From Elizabethkingia sp. YR214 (GTDB taxonomy: Bacteria; Bacteroidota; Bacteroidia; Flavobacteriales; Weeksellaceae), in contig NZ_QBUH01000004.1 of NCBI RefSeq assembly GCF_003058195.1, positions 1 through 64,000 on the forward strand: DNA of 64,000 bases, in the 5' to 3' direction. Made by a program: the position numbers and the translations under genes. The notes under the pieces are model-generated. The model saw only the letters and a list, made by a program, of their open reading frames with translations, ran no database searches and had not been told where the DNA came from. Positions 24,525-33,814 of this stretch are shown here, one piece after another (position 1 is the first letter of the stretch; every line of letters starts with the position of its first letter).

Positions 24525-25106
24525 TTAGGAAATGTACACACCAAGCATCTTTCTCTTGCGAAATTCTTTGAACATTTTCTGGATAGCTCCGGTAGTTCCA
24601 ATTTTCACAGAGTTTTCAGCAGAACCAACAAGTCGTCCGTTTCCGCTATAAGTGTCGTAAGCAACTTCCATTACAAAGTCTCCCATCTTATTATAAGCTT
24701 TCATGCTTACAACAACCTGATTGGAAAGTACATACTTTCCTAAACCTACTTTGAAGTATTTTACCTTAGGCACCACGATAAGATCGGCCATGTTGTTATT
24801 GCAGAGTGTTTTTAGAGTAGGCACATCTATAGTGTCATAAGGCATCGGAGTATCAATCTTGTTTACCTTTATATTGCCCATGCTGTACATTTTATCTGTT
24901 ACAGCACTGAAAAATGCCTGGTAAGTAGGCTCCTCTATGCCTTCAAATTCCGGATAGATCTCGGGACTCAGGTAGACTATTTTACCAATCTTACCCAGCT
25001 TGATATCATTGTTTACATAACGCAGGCTGTCACCAAAGTTAGCACAGCTAACCAGTAGTCCTGTTGTAATAATCGCTAATGTCCCAAAAAGTAGTACTTT
25101 TTTCAT
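24525..25106 (-). CDS. Lipoprotein of unknown function
   Basis: The lipoprotein signal is MKKVLLFGTLAIITTGLLVSC. The mature part (about 170 residues) has an alternating beta pattern (ADLIVVPKVKYFKVGLGKYV, VVVSMKAYNKMGDFVMEVAYD). The start is placed at 25106 because the -7 box at 25122-25129 lies between it and the alternative start at 25136. I do not recognise a named family. It lies downstream of rpsO's divergent promoter region and is monocistronic. Confidence 0.75.
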   Translation of the reverse strand: MKKVLLFGTLAIITTGLLVSCANFGDSLRYVNNDIKLGKIGKIVYLSPEIYPEFEGIEEPTYQAFFSAVTDKMYSMGNIKVNKIDTPMPYDTIDVPTLKTLCNNNMADLIVVPKVKYFKVGLGKYVLSNQVVVSMKAYNKMGDFVMEVAYDTYSGNGRLVGSAENSVKIGTTGAIQKMFKEFRKRKMLGVYIS

Positions 25107-25121
25107 CTCTTTTACAGAGTA

Positions 25122-25129
25122 CAAAAATA
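25122..25129 (-). promoter_or_regulatory. -7 box TATTTTTG that decides the lipoprotein start
   Basis: A TAnnTTTG match 15 bp before the ATG at 25106. Transcription from here would exclude the upstream start at 25136. Confidence 0.6.
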
Positions 25130-25209
25130 CAGCCAATTACTGAGTTTTTGATAAAAAAGTATAAAGTTTTTTGAATTATTTGAATTTTAATTTTAAAATA
25201 GAATCAGTA

Positions 25210-25239
25210 TTGTAAATGAAGAAATTAGTCGTATATTTG
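25210..25239 (+). promoter_or_regulatory. Complete Bacteroidetes promoter of rpsO
   Basis: TTG at 25210-25212, a 19-bp spacer and TATATTTG at 25232-25239 match the -33/-7 consensus exactly. The start codon is 38 bp downstream. Confidence 0.85.
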
Positions 25240-25277
25240 CACCCGAATTACATAATAATCATTTAAATAATATTGGA

Positions 25278-25547
25278 ATGTATTTAACTAAAGAAAAGAA
25301 GGCTGAGATCTTCGCAAAACACGGACAATCCGCAACTGACACTGGTAGCTCTGAAGGACAAATCGCTTTGTTCACTTTCAGAATCAACCACCTTTCTCAA
25401 CACCTTAAAAAGAACCATAAAGATTTCGCTACTGAGAAATCATTGGTGAAATTAGTAGGTAAAAGAAAAAGATTGTTAGATTATCTTAAAAATACTGAAA
25501 TTGAGCGTTACAGAGCAATCATCGCTGAACTAGGTATCAGAAAATAA
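25278..25547 (+). CDS. rpsO: 30S ribosomal protein S15
   Basis: At 89 residues, the protein is exactly the family length. It contains DTGSSEGQIALFTFRINHLS and the RKRLLDYLK motif that contacts 16S rRNA. It binds the central domain of 16S rRNA early in small-subunit assembly. It is a single gene with its own full promoter and terminator. The pnp gene follows, as in many bacteria, but a membrane-protein gene is inserted between them. Confidence 0.98.
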   Translation: MYLTKEKKAEIFAKHGQSATDTGSSEGQIALFTFRINHLSQHLKKNHKDFATEKSLVKLVGKRKRLLDYLKNTEIERYRAIIAELGIRK

Positions 25548-25565
25548 GATACAAGAAATTCTGTT

Positions 25566-25592
25566 AAAGCAACTCGTAAGGGTTGCTTTTTT
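25566..25592 (+). terminator. Intrinsic terminator of rpsO
   Basis: AAAGCAAC pairs with GTTGCTTT around an 8-nt loop and is followed by further T residues. Confidence 0.85.
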
Positions 25593-25615
25593 AATTTTGT
25601 AACAAAAACACATTT

Positions 25616-26164
25616 ATGAATCTGACCAAAAACAATATAGAAAAACTTAGTGCTTTAGAGAAAATTGCCAACGGTGCAATGTGGTGGATAGGTTCTATAC
25701 CTTCTCTTATTGTACATACTATTTTCTTTATAGTAAGTTTTGCATTGCCAATTCTGGGCATTGTAGATTTTGATAAAATGCTTTTGGTACTTACCACTGT
25801 TGTTTCTCTGGAAGCTATTTATCTCGCTATCTTCATTCAGATGTCTGTTAACAGAAGTTCAGAAAATATTGAAGATTTGAAAGAAGATGTTGAAATTATT
25901 CAGGAAGACATCGATGAAATTCAGGAAGATATTGAAGAAATTCAGGAGGATATCGATGAGATCCAGGAAGATGTTGAAGAGATTCAGGAGGATGTAGAGG
26001 AGATTAGTGAGGATGACGACGACGAAGATCATAATGGAAGAGCAAGAGCAGTAATGTTGAAAAGTAAGGTCTCCAGTAATAAGTCCGATATCAAAATTCT
26101 GAAAGATAAAATAACCGAATTAGAAAACCTTATTGAAAACCTGAAAAAAGAACAGGGGGAATAG
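25616..26164 (+). CDS. Two-helix membrane protein with perfect heptad coiled-coil array
   Basis: Two membrane segments (about residues 20-48 and 55-76; WWIGSIPSLIVHTIFFIVSF) resemble DUF1003-type small membrane proteins. They are followed by a strictly periodic acidic heptad, ED(V/I)(E/D)EIQ, repeated six times at residues 90-131. Then comes an Asp-rich stretch and a second helix (LKDKITELENLIENLKKEQ). The tail is probably a cytoplasmic coiled coil that drives oligomerisation. At DNA level the heptad is a 21-bp repeat. The function is unknown. Confidence 0.78.
   Translation: MNLTKNNIEKLSALEKIANGAMWWIGSIPSLIVHTIFFIVSFALPILGIVDFDKMLLVLTTVVSLEAIYLAIFIQMSVNRSSENIEDLKEDVEIIQEDIDEIQEDIEEIQEDIDEIQEDVEEIQEDVEEISEDDDDEDHNGRARAVMLKSKVSSNKSDIKILKDKITELENLIENLKKEQGE
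25883..26008 (+). repeat. Six tandem 21-bp units coding the heptad EDIDEIQ
   Basis: Each unit resembles GAAGATATTGAAGAAATTCAG with synonymous or conservative changes. The array is in frame, so unit gain or loss would only alter coiled-coil length. Confidence 0.85.
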
Positions 26165-26323
26165 TGTATATTTGGTTCTTTCAGAATCCGGTAATATTTG
26201 TTTAATGAATTGATTGAGACAGCTAGAAAAGTAGTATGGAAGGGGTGAAAGCTCTCAATAGTACTTATGTTAAGTTGTTGTTATATTGCACCAGCTTTTT
26301 CAGCTAAAACAAAACAAATTCAT

Positions 26324-26331
26324 TACCTTTG
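26324..26331 (+). promoter_or_regulatory. -7 box TACCTTTG for pnp
   Basis: A TAnnTTTG match followed by GC, 66 bp before the pnp start codon. Confidence 0.6.
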
Positions 26332-26396
26332 CGAACGAAAATTTAAAGAGTTTAAATAATAACATACTCAATACGGAGTATAAAGATGTTTTTTTT

Positions 26397-28586
26397 ATGA
26401 GTATACCTCAAGCAATTACAGAAAAAATTGTACTAAGAGATGGTCGCGAGATTACCATCGAAACCGGAAAACTTGCAAAGCAGGCAGACGGTTCTGTTGT
26501 CGTTAGAATGGGCGACACTATGCTAATGGCTACAGTTGTAGCAAACAAAGAAGCTAATCCAGGAGTGGATTTTCTTCCTCTTACAGTAGATTACAGAGAG
26601 AAATTTTATGCTGGTGGAAAGATTCCGGGGAACTTCTTCAGAAGAGAAGCAAGACCTTCGGATCAGGAAATCTTAACAATGCGTTTAGTAGACAGAGTTT
26701 TACGTCCACTTTTCCCTGAAGATTTCCATGCTGAGGTTCAGGTAATGATTTCCCTTATTTCTTATGATGGACAATCTATTCCGGATGATTTAGCAGGTCT
26801 TGCAGCATCTGCAGCTATTGCTATTACAGATATTCCTTTCAACGGACCAATGTCTGAAGTTAGAGTAGTAAGAATCGACGGAAAGCTTTCAGTTAACCCA
26901 AGCTACGAGCAGCTTTCAACAGCTGATATCGACATTATGGTAGGGGCCACAAAAGACTCTATCGTAATGGTAGAAGGGGAAATGAAGGAGATTTCTGAGC
27001 AGGAAATGTTAGAAGCGATTAAATTTGCACACGAAGAGATCAAAATTCAGATTGAAGCTCAGGAAAGATTAGCTGCTAAAGTAGGAAAAGCTTTCCCTAA
27101 AAGAGAATACAGCCACGAAGATCACGACGAAGAAATTCGTGAAAAAGTATGGAAAGAGTGTTACGATAAAGTATATGAAGTAGCTAAATCTCCATCTAAC
27201 AAAGAAGAAAGAGGCGAAAAATTCAAAGCTGTTTTAGAAGAATTTTTAGCTCAATATACAGACGAAGAAGAATTAGGACGTGTAACACCTTTTGTTAAAG
27301 TATACTACCACGATGTAGAAAAAGAGGCAATGCGTCAGATGATTCTGAACGAAAATATCCGTTTGGATGGTCGTGATCCTAAAACTATCCGTCCGATCTG
27401 GTCTGAGGTAGATTACCTTCCGGGAGCTCACGGTTCAGCAGTATTTACAAGAGGAGAAACTCAGTCTCTAACAGCGGTAACTTTAGGTTCTTCTAAAGAT
27501 GCTAACATGGTAGACAGCGTCATTACTCAACACGATGAGAAATTCTTTTTACATTATAACTTCCCGCCATTCTCTACTGGTGAAGCAAGACCTCTAAGAG
27601 GTACTTCCAGAAGAGAAGTTGGTCACGGTAACCTTGCTCAGAGAGCTTTGGCTAACGTTATCCCGGCAGAAGTTCCTTATACTATCCGTATCGTTTCCGA
27701 TATTTTAGAATCTAATGGTTCTTCTTCTATGGCAACTGTTTGTGCTGGTACACTAGCATTAATGGATGCCGGTATTCAGATTTCACAGCCTGTTTCAGGT
27801 ATTGCAATGGGATTGATTACAGATCCTAAGTCTGGTAAATGGACGGTTCTTTCTGATATCTTAGGAGATGAAGATCACTTAGGTGATATGGACTTTAAAG
27901 TAACAGGTTCAGAAAACGGAATTACTGCTTGTCAGATGGATATTAAAATCCAGGGACTATCTATGGATATCATGGAAAACGCCTTAATGCAAGCTAAAGA
28001 AGGACGTCTTCATATTCTTGGTAAAATCCTTGAAACAATTGACACGCCTAGAGCAGATGTTAAACCACACGCTCCGAAAATGGAAATGCTTGAAGTTTCT
28101 AAAGACTTCATCGGTGCTATTATCGGGCCTGGAGGTAAAAATATCCAGCAATTACAAAAAGATACAGATACTGTTATCTCTATTGAAGAAATCGGAGAGA
28201 TCGGTAGAGTTGAAATCGCGGGTACCAACCGTGAGAAGATCAACGAAGCGATTGCAAGAATTAACGATATTACCTTCGTTCCTGTTGTAGGAGAAGTTTA
28301 CAAAGGTAAAGTTGTTAAGGTAATGGATTTCGGAGCTTTCGTTCAGCTTAAAAAAGGTACTGAAGGTCTTCTTCATATCTCTGAGATCGAATGGAAGAGA
28401 TTGGATACAGTTCCGTACAAAGAAGGTGATGAAGTAGAAGTGAAATTCATGGGTTATGACGATCGTAAGAAAATGAAGCTTTCAAGAAAAGTACTTCTTC
28501 CAAGACCTCCAAAGCCGGAAGGAAAGCCAAAAGCTGAAGCAACAGAAGCTAAAACTGAAGGTGACAAACCTGCAGAACAAGCATAA
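26397..28586 (+). CDS. pnp: Polynucleotide phosphorylase
   Basis: The protein has two RNase PH-like domains, a KH domain ([17 protein letters not shown] near residue 572) and an S1 domain ([20 protein letters not shown] near 630), the complete PNPase order. The start is set at 26397 ([19 protein letters not shown]). The longer reading from 26286 adds 37 residues that include the promoter. It performs 3'-5' phosphorolytic RNA decay and polymerisation, working as a trimer in the cytoplasm. The acidic, Pro/Lys/Glu-rich C-terminal tail ([18 protein letters not shown]) is common in Flavobacteriia. Confidence 0.97.
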   Translation: MSIPQAITEKIVLRDGREITIETGKLAKQADGSVVVRMGDTMLMATVVANKEANPGVDFLPLTVDYREKFYAGGKIPGNFFRREARPSDQEILTMRLVDRVLRPLFPEDFHAEVQVMISLISYDGQSIPDDLAGLAASAAIAITDIPFNGPMSEVRVVRIDGKLSVNPSYEQLSTADIDIMVGATKDSIVMVEGEMKEISEQEMLEAIKFAHEEIKIQIEAQERLAAKVGKAFPKREYSHEDHDEEIREKVWKECYDKVYEVAKSPSNKEERGEKFKAVLEEFLAQYTDEEELGRVTPFVKVYYHDVEKEAMRQMILNENIRLDGRDPKTIRPIWSEVDYLPGAHGSAVFTRGETQSLTAVTLGSSKDANMVDSVITQHDEKFFLHYNFPPFSTGEARPLRGTSRREVGHGNLAQRALANVIPAEVPYTIRIVSDILESNGSSSMATVCAGTLALMDAGIQISQPVSGIAMGLITDPKSGKWTVLSDILGDEDHLGDMDFKVTGSENGITACQMDIKIQGLSMDIMENALMQAKEGRLHILGKILETIDTPRADVKPHAPKMEMLEVSKDFIGAIIGPGGKNIQQLQKDTDTVISIEEIGEIGRVEIAGTNREKINEAIARINDITFVPVVGEVYKGKVVKVMDFGAFVQLKKGTEGLLHISEIEWKRLDTVPYKEGDEVEVKFMGYDDRKKMKLSRKVLLPRPPKPEGKPKAEATEAKTEGDKPAEQA

Positions 28587-28612
28587 AAATAGAAATTACA
28601 TCATAAATGTAG

Positions 28613-28643
28613 AAAAGGCTGAAATTTATTTCGGCCTTTTTTT
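28613..28643 (+). terminator. Intrinsic terminator of pnp
   Basis: AAAAGGC pairs with GCCTTTT and is followed by TTT. Confidence 0.8.
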
Positions 28644-28651
28644 GTGATCAA

Positions 28652-28803
28652 TTAAACCACATAGAAGCATAGTCTTTTAGTATTAGATAATAGATAAAGG
28701 TATACTCTATATTAGCGTTGAATACTCATAGCCAATGGGTGAAAATTTATTTTCCTGTGTAAAATTTTTATATTGACATATTCTATGTAGCTATATGGTT
28801 TTT
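28652..28803. repeat. About 150-bp element with terminal inverted repeats
   Basis: The left end TTAAACCACATAGAAGCATA mirrors the right end CTATGTAGCTATATGGTTTT with few mismatches. The interior is AT-rich and non-coding. It belongs with the similar element at 63098-63247. Confidence 0.65.
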
Positions 28804-28873
28804 AAAACCTTACCATTCTTTTATTTTTTATTTGGCGTGAAAGTTGTACCTTATTGCTGAAAAACAAAATATT

Positions 28874-29002
28874 ATGAAAAGAATAGTAAGAGCGGCTTTA
28901 GCCTTTTTGATCCCAATTGCAATTGAATTTGTTATAAAAAAGATTACTGAAAAACGTAAAGATAAAAGAGATCAGTCTCCGGCAACTTTACCCAATTCAT
29001 AA
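28874..29002 (+). CDS. 42-residue basic small membrane-associated protein
   Basis: The frame MKRIVRAALAFLIPIAIEFV continues with IKKITEKRKDKRDQSPATLP and ends just before a terminator. One hydrophobic helix (about residues 6-21) is followed by a strongly basic tail, the build of a small inner-membrane peptide. Codon use and the adjacent terminator support a real gene. The function is unknown. Confidence 0.6.
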   Translation: MKRIVRAALAFLIPIAIEFVIKKITEKRKDKRDQSPATLPNS

Positions 29003-29015
29003 TTGATAAAATAAA

Positions 29016-29044
29016 AATAACTCCTGAAATTTTCAGGAGTTATT
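29016..29044. terminator. Bidirectional intrinsic terminator
   Basis: AATAACTCCTGAA pairs perfectly with TTCAGGAGTTATT, with A- and T-rich flanks. It serves the small gene on the left and the DUF1501 gene on the right. Confidence 0.85.
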
Positions 29045-29079
29045 TTGTTTCAAAGAATTAATATTTCTTCTAATACTAA

Positions 29080-30273
29080 CTAAATGAAATCATAGAATGT
29101 ATTCTGTCTCGACAAGATTTTCTGATCATCGGCATTTAACCATTTCTTTAGAATAGTAGCATATACATTCCGGAAATCTTCGGTGTAGATAAGATCCCCG
29201 TCATTTAGTTTTTCCAAATTGGACAATGGATTTAGAAGACCCTTTTTCTTTAGTCCGCCGCTCATAAGAAACATCTGATTGGCTGTTCCGTGATCTGTTC
29301 CTCCGCTGGCATTCTGAGCTACACGTCTGCCAAATTCAGAGAAGGTAACCAGTAATACATCCTGAAATCTGCCATTGGCTTTAAGATCATTAATAAATGC
29401 TTTTACAGCATCATTAATCTGCGTAAATAGATTTTTTTGTGTCTGAAGCTGGTTAACATGAGTATCAAAACTTCCTACAGACAGATAGTATACTTGTGTG
29501 TTGATATCTGAATTTATAAGAGAAGCAATGGTTTTAAAATCTTTACCTAATCCTGTGGCAGGATAGGTAGATGAAGCAGGTTTTACCTTTGTATTCTCGA
29601 GAATATAAGATGCATTGCTAATGGTATTACCCAAAGTTTGATAGAGGTAATCCACCACCTGCTCATCATGAGAATGAGAATCGTTTAACTTTTTATAAAA
29701 AGCCTCATTACTCGAATTAAATAGTCTTTTGGGATCTGTAACCGCTATTGCTTTATTCTGTGAGCCTTTCAAAGCAAGACTCAGCATATCGTCTATTTCC
29801 AGAGCTTGAGTTGGATGCGCGCAGGTATGGCAGGCTTCGTCCAGGTAGCGGCCCAACCATCCGGTTTCCCAAAAATCTTTTGAACTGCTGGCAGATTGCC
29901 AGATATCCATACTTCTGAAGTGTGATTTGTCAGGATCAGGATAACCTACATTGTTCAGAGCTGCAAGTTCTCCATTATCATATAATTCCTTAAAGAATGT
30001 CAGAGACGGATGTATAGACGCTTCATCAGTTAAAGAGAGTGCATCTTCTTTGCGTATAGATATACCATTTCGGTTTTTATAGTACAGGTCATTCCTTACC
30101 GGTATAATTGTATTCAGTCCGTCATTACCTCCGCTAAGCTGGAGAACAACAAGTATCTTGTTTTGTATCGGGAGTGCCTGCGGCAATTCCATTGCTTTTA
30201 GAAATTTAGGCATCATAAGAGATGCACTGGCTAATGAGCTTATTTTAAGAAAATTTCTACGATTGATCAGCAT
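29080..30273 (-). CDS. DUF1501 protein with Tat signal
   Basis: The N-terminus MLINRRNFLKISSLASASLM carries a twin-arginine motif (RRNFLK), so the protein is probably exported folded. DUF1501 landmarks are VVLQLSGGNDGLNTIIP, WLGRYLDEAC and VTFSEFGRRVAQNASGGTDHG. The fold is related to the alkaline phosphatase/sulfatase superfamily. The partner gene DUF1800 lies 12 bp upstream on the same strand, and the two families are usually found together. The substrate is unknown. Confidence 0.92.
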   Translation of the reverse strand: MLINRRNFLKISSLASASLMMPKFLKAMELPQALPIQNKILVVLQLSGGNDGLNTIIPVRNDLYYKNRNGISIRKEDALSLTDEASIHPSLTFFKELYDNGELAALNNVGYPDPDKSHFRSMDIWQSASSSKDFWETGWLGRYLDEACHTCAHPTQALEIDDMLSLALKGSQNKAIAVTDPKRLFNSSNEAFYKKLNDSHSHDEQVVDYLYQTLGNTISNASYILENTKVKPASSTYPATGLGKDFKTIASLINSDINTQVYYLSVGSFDTHVNQLQTQKNLFTQINDAVKAFINDLKANGRFQDVLLVTFSEFGRRVAQNASGGTDHGTANQMFLMSGGLKKKGLLNPLSNLEKLNDGDLIYTEDFRNVYATILKKWLNADDQKILSRQNTFYDFI

Positions 30274-30285
30274 GATGTCAGGAAT

Positions 30286-31650
30286 TTAGCATAGTTGGTA
30301 TTCAGGAACAGACATAAGATTGATAACATCTGCTTCAAATGATTTTCCAGAGTATTCTTTAATAACATTTGAAGAAGAAGCAACTTTTTTCTGGAGAAGC
30401 AGATCTGCAAGATTCTGATCTTTCAATATAGTCTCTGCCTGCACCCAGTTGATATTTGCTTTTGCATTTTTTAGATTAAAATGTTGCTTTTGCCCCATAT
30501 AGGTATCATCGTCCTCTTTAGGTTTATATACCATAGGAATAATACCGCTCCATATTTGTGGTATCTGCATTCTTAGCAGTAGGGTACTGCTGTCTATCCA
30601 GTTGGTACCACTTGGCCACCCGGCAACATTGGGCGGACGGAAGATAACCTGCCCGAGCAGATTGCCATAATTAATGATAACCTCCGGTTTTTCAAAGCTT
30701 AGTGGTAAAGTACGTTGTATGCCTACAAATAATTCTATAGGCGATTTTATTCTGGTACCGATATTATTCTCATTATAGAACCATTTTGATGTGAAAATAT
30801 GGTCAAATAATTTAGCAATATTATAATTGCTTTTATAAAAGACAGTGGCCATTTCGTCTACAATCTGATCGTTGGCTGTTTCATTCACAAAAAAACGATA
30901 GATTTTGGCCGCTATAAATTTGGAAGTCGCTTTTTGTTGCAGAATAATATTCAGGATATCATTTCCGTTAAAATTCCCGGTTTGCCCCAGAAAAATTTTC
31001 TCACCATCATCATGAAGCTTTGGTCTTTCCTGGAAAATTCCCATTTTATCATAACCCCATCCTGTGAAAGCTCTTGCAGCTTCCTTTATATCTTTTTCCG
31101 TATAATGGCCTCTACCCATTGTAAACAGTTCCATTACCTCGCGCGCAAAGTTCTCATTAGGATGTCCCTTTCTGTTTTGCTGGTTATTCAGGAAGCTTAA
31201 CATAGATGCCGACTGGCTAATCGCTTTTAGCAGGTCACCAAAATTTCCCAAAGCTTTTTGTCGTACAATGTTCAGTAGATCCTGATTAAAATTACTGTTT
31301 TGTATACGGGATGCAAAATGTCCCATCCAGAAAAATGAAACTTTTTCCCGAAGTTGTTGTGGAGAATATGCCATTTTGTCTATCCAGTCCAGAGCGATCT
31401 GATTGGTTTGCATATTCAGCAGCTGGTTTCTGAGTTTTCTGGCTTCCGGATTGTTTTTAATATTACTATCTACAAGCAGATTGTTCTCGTCCACTACTTT
31501 TATTGCAGGGACATCAGCTTCTGTAGAATCTGCCATAATTTGCTGCCATAGTTTCAGTGTGTCAAAGCTGAGTAAATTAAGACTATCGCTTTTGGGTCCA
31601 AAGCCTGCCCGCCACAATAGATGCTTGTTTTTTACAAAATTTGTGAGCAT
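30286..31650 (-). CDS. DUF1800 protein
   Basis: This 454-residue protein has the family motifs LLWRAGFGP at the N-terminus, WMGHFASR, NENFAREVMELFTMGRGHYTEKDIKEAARAFTGWG and RPPNVAGWPSG in separated blocks. No clear signal peptide is seen, which is often the case for DUF1800. It is the first gene of a two-gene operon with the Tat-exported DUF1501 protein, so the pair may act as one unit. Its biochemical role is not established. Confidence 0.92.
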   Translation of the reverse strand: MLTNFVKNKHLLWRAGFGPKSDSLNLLSFDTLKLWQQIMADSTEADVPAIKVVDENNLLVDSNIKNNPEARKLRNQLLNMQTNQIALDWIDKMAYSPQQLREKVSFFWMGHFASRIQNSNFNQDLLNIVRQKALGNFGDLLKAISQSASMLSFLNNQQNRKGHPNENFAREVMELFTMGRGHYTEKDIKEAARAFTGWGYDKMGIFQERPKLHDDGEKIFLGQTGNFNGNDILNIILQQKATSKFIAAKIYRFFVNETANDQIVDEMATVFYKSNYNIAKLFDHIFTSKWFYNENNIGTRIKSPIELFVGIQRTLPLSFEKPEVIINYGNLLGQVIFRPPNVAGWPSGTNWIDSSTLLLRMQIPQIWSGIIPMVYKPKEDDDTYMGQKQHFNLKNAKANINWVQAETILKDQNLADLLLQKKVASSSNVIKEYSGKSFEADVINLMSVPEYQLC

Positions 31651-31805
31651 ATTGCTTTATTATTTTTGCTATAATTAATATTAAACGTTAAGGTTAAAGA
31701 TTAAATTGCTTTAAGCTTTTATAAAAATATATAAAAAACAGGTCTTTTTTTAATACTTAAACATGAGTTGGAGCCTGATGTATAAGGGTTTTGTTAATGT
31801 TTTGT

Positions 31806-31813
31806 TAATTTTG
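31806..31813 (+). promoter_or_regulatory. -7 box TAATTTTG for the outer-membrane barrel gene
   Basis: A TAnnTTTG match followed by GC, 49 bp before the start codon at 31863. Confidence 0.55.
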
Positions 31814-31862
31814 GCACGCTTTTTACAGGTGTATGGTAGTAAAATTTAAAAAAATAAATGTT

Positions 31863-32447
31863 ATGAAAATGATTAAGCAAGCAGCTTTAGTAGCTGGTAT
31901 TTTCGCAGCAGGGTTAGTAAGTGCTCAGAATGCTGATATGAATAATATGCTTAAAGTAGGTGTTAACGGTGGTGTTTCTACCGGGGGTAACACTTCTGCA
32001 AACGTAGGGTTTGATTTATCTTACCAAAATATTGTAACTCCTGGTTTCGGATTAGGTATTGCGACAGGATACAACCAATTTTTCGGAAAAACTAAAACTT
32101 TTTCGCCAGGCGGAGATGTTAAATACAATGACTTCGGAGTAATTCCGGTTGCTGCATTACTAAGATATTACCCTGCACGTACAGGTTTCTATGGTGGGGC
32201 TGACTTAGGTTACGGATTTATTGTAGGTAAAGACAATGTTGCAAAAGATGGTTCTCCTTACAATGCTGAAATGCCAAATGGTGGTTTCTATTTGAAGCCA
32301 GAAATTGGTTATCACAACCAAAACTGGAACTTCTTTGTTCACTATACTAAAGTATTTACAGGTAGCAAAGGACAGATTGGTGATGTTAAATTCAACGCCG
32401 GAACAATTGGCGCTGGTGTAGCATACAACATTCCATTAGGTAAATAG
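31863..32447 (+). CDS. Outer-membrane beta-barrel protein (about 194 residues)
   Basis: The signal peptide is KQAALVAGIFAAGLVSAQ. The mature part has amphipathic strands with aromatic ends (VGFDLSYQNIVTPGFGLGIA, GFYGGADLGYGFIVG, NWNFFVHYTKVF), as expected of a small eight-strand barrel. The start at 31863 gives the signal peptide directly; the upstream start at 31833 adds a lysine-rich stretch. Its own promoter and strong terminator suggest an abundant single-gene transcript. The function is unknown. Confidence 0.82.
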   Translation: MKMIKQAALVAGIFAAGLVSAQNADMNNMLKVGVNGGVSTGGNTSANVGFDLSYQNIVTPGFGLGIATGYNQFFGKTKTFSPGGDVKYNDFGVIPVAALLRYYPARTGFYGGADLGYGFIVGKDNVAKDGSPYNAEMPNGGFYLKPEIGYHNQNWNFFVHYTKVFTGSKGQIGDVKFNAGTIGAGVAYNIPLGK

Positions 32448-32466
32448 TTTTTTAATATTTAATAGT

Positions 32467-32499
32467 AAAAGCTCTCCCTTTTTCGGGGAGAGCTTTTTT
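32467..32499 (+). terminator. Intrinsic terminator
   Basis: AAAAGCTCTCCC pairs with GGGGAGAGCTTTT and is followed by TT. Confidence 0.88.
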
Positions 32500-32635
32500 G
32501 TTGTATAAGAATAAATATGGCTTGAAATTGATTTTGGAGTATGCTGTAATTTGTTTGTAATCAATAATTTGTTTGCTTTTTTAAGGTATGATGTTTTTTT
32601 ATATTATATGAACAAAATGTTAAGTGCTTTTTTTA

Positions 32636-32643
32636 TATTTTTG
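32636..32643 (+). promoter_or_regulatory. -7 box TATTTTTG for glucokinase
   Basis: A TAnnTTTG match 19 bp upstream of the start codon. Confidence 0.5.
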
Positions 32644-32661
32644 GGAAAATAATTATTTAAT

Positions 32662-33711
32662 ATGGAGTTAATGAGGTTTCCATTGCACCTTCCTGGTTGG
32701 AAAAATGCTGATAATGACGGACTTTCGGTAATTGCAACAGATATTGGAGGTACCAAAACAAACTTAGGATGGTTTGTTTCTGAGAATCATAAAATGGTAT
32801 TAAAAGAAGAAGCTACCTATCCATCAAGAGATTATAGCTCCTTTAGTGATATCATCAAAGACTTTATCAAAAATTATAAACTGGAACTTCCGGATGTTTT
32901 GTCAATCGGAGTTGCAGGACCAGTTGTGGATGGTAAATGTATTACTACAAATCTTCCCTGGTCTCTGGATGTATCGTTATTGAAAAATGAACTTCGTATT
33001 AACCGCGTTGAAATGATCAATGACCTAGAGGCTACAGCTTATGGATTAGCCGAGGTAAATGATGGTTATCTGGCAACAATTCACAAAGGAAATCCTAATA
33101 TCGACGGAAATGTGGCTATTCTTGCTCCCGGGACAGGTCTTGGTGAGGCTGGGTTATTTTGGGATGGTAAAGCTTTAAGACCATTTGCGACAGAAGGTGG
33201 ACATTCCGAATTTTCCCCAAGAAATAAAACAGAGGTTGAATTTTACGAATATCTGAATTCTATTTATGGTATCGTAAGCTGGGAAACTGTAATTTCAGGT
33301 CCTGGAATTTTTAATATTTACAGATTCCTGCGCGATGTAAAAAAACATCCTGAACCGGCATGGCTTACTCAGAAGTTTGAGGAAGAAGGAGACCCGTCAG
33401 CGATTATCAGCCATACAGCTATGCGTGAACTGGATCCTACATGTTCTCTTGCAATGGAGATGTTTGTAGACTTTATGGCACGTGAGGCGACTAACCTTGT
33501 ATTAAAACTAAAAGCAACAGGTGGATTATTATTAGGAGGAGGTATTCCTCCGAAGATTTTTAATTTGCTGAACAAAGATAAATTTCACCAGAATTTTATC
33601 GTAAGTGATAAAATGGAACATATACTAAAAGATATTCCGATCTACTTAATCCTGAATAGTAAAACTGCTCTAATGGGAGCTGCTTACTATGGAGCTTATG
33701 GAAGAGCATAA
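32662..33711 (+). CDS. glk: Glucokinase
   Basis: The ATP-binding phosphate loop ATDIGGTKTNLGWF starts at residue 25. SIGVAGPVVDGKCITTNLPW and NDLEATAYGL mark the sugar site with the catalytic Asp, and APGTGLGEAG and EGGHSEFSP complete the bacterial glucokinase (PF02685) pattern. At 349 residues it has the family length. It phosphorylates glucose to glucose-6-phosphate in the cytoplasm. It appears to be transcribed alone. Confidence 0.93.
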   Translation: MELMRFPLHLPGWKNADNDGLSVIATDIGGTKTNLGWFVSENHKMVLKEEATYPSRDYSSFSDIIKDFIKNYKLELPDVLSIGVAGPVVDGKCITTNLPWSLDVSLLKNELRINRVEMINDLEATAYGLAEVNDGYLATIHKGNPNIDGNVAILAPGTGLGEAGLFWDGKALRPFATEGGHSEFSPRNKTEVEFYEYLNSIYGIVSWETVISGPGIFNIYRFLRDVKKHPEPAWLTQKFEEEGDPSAIISHTAMRELDPTCSLAMEMFVDFMAREATNLVLKLKATGGLLLGGGIPPKIFNLLNKDKFHQNFIVSDKMEHILKDIPIYLILNSKTALMGAAYYGAYGRA

Positions 33712-33786
33712 AAGGGAAAAATGCAGTTTTTATAGTGATTGTTGAAAACTTATCATAGGATAAGGCAATCGTCTATAAAAAAGGTA

Positions 33787-33794
33787 TACTTTTG
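33787..33794 (+). promoter_or_regulatory. -7 box TACTTTTG for the YceI gene
   Basis: A TAnnTTTG match followed by GC, 20 bp before the start codon. Confidence 0.6.
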
Positions 33795-33814
33795 CATCAA
33801 CATAAATTCAATAC

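Noticed and set aside
25883-26008. Tandem DNA repeat as a non-coding satellite
   Set aside because: It is fully in frame and encodes regular heptads with synonymous changes, so it is coding.
26286-26396. Longer N-terminus of polynucleotide phosphorylase
   Set aside because: The extension covers the TACCTTTG promoter box and has no PNPase similarity; [10 protein letters not shown] is the natural start.
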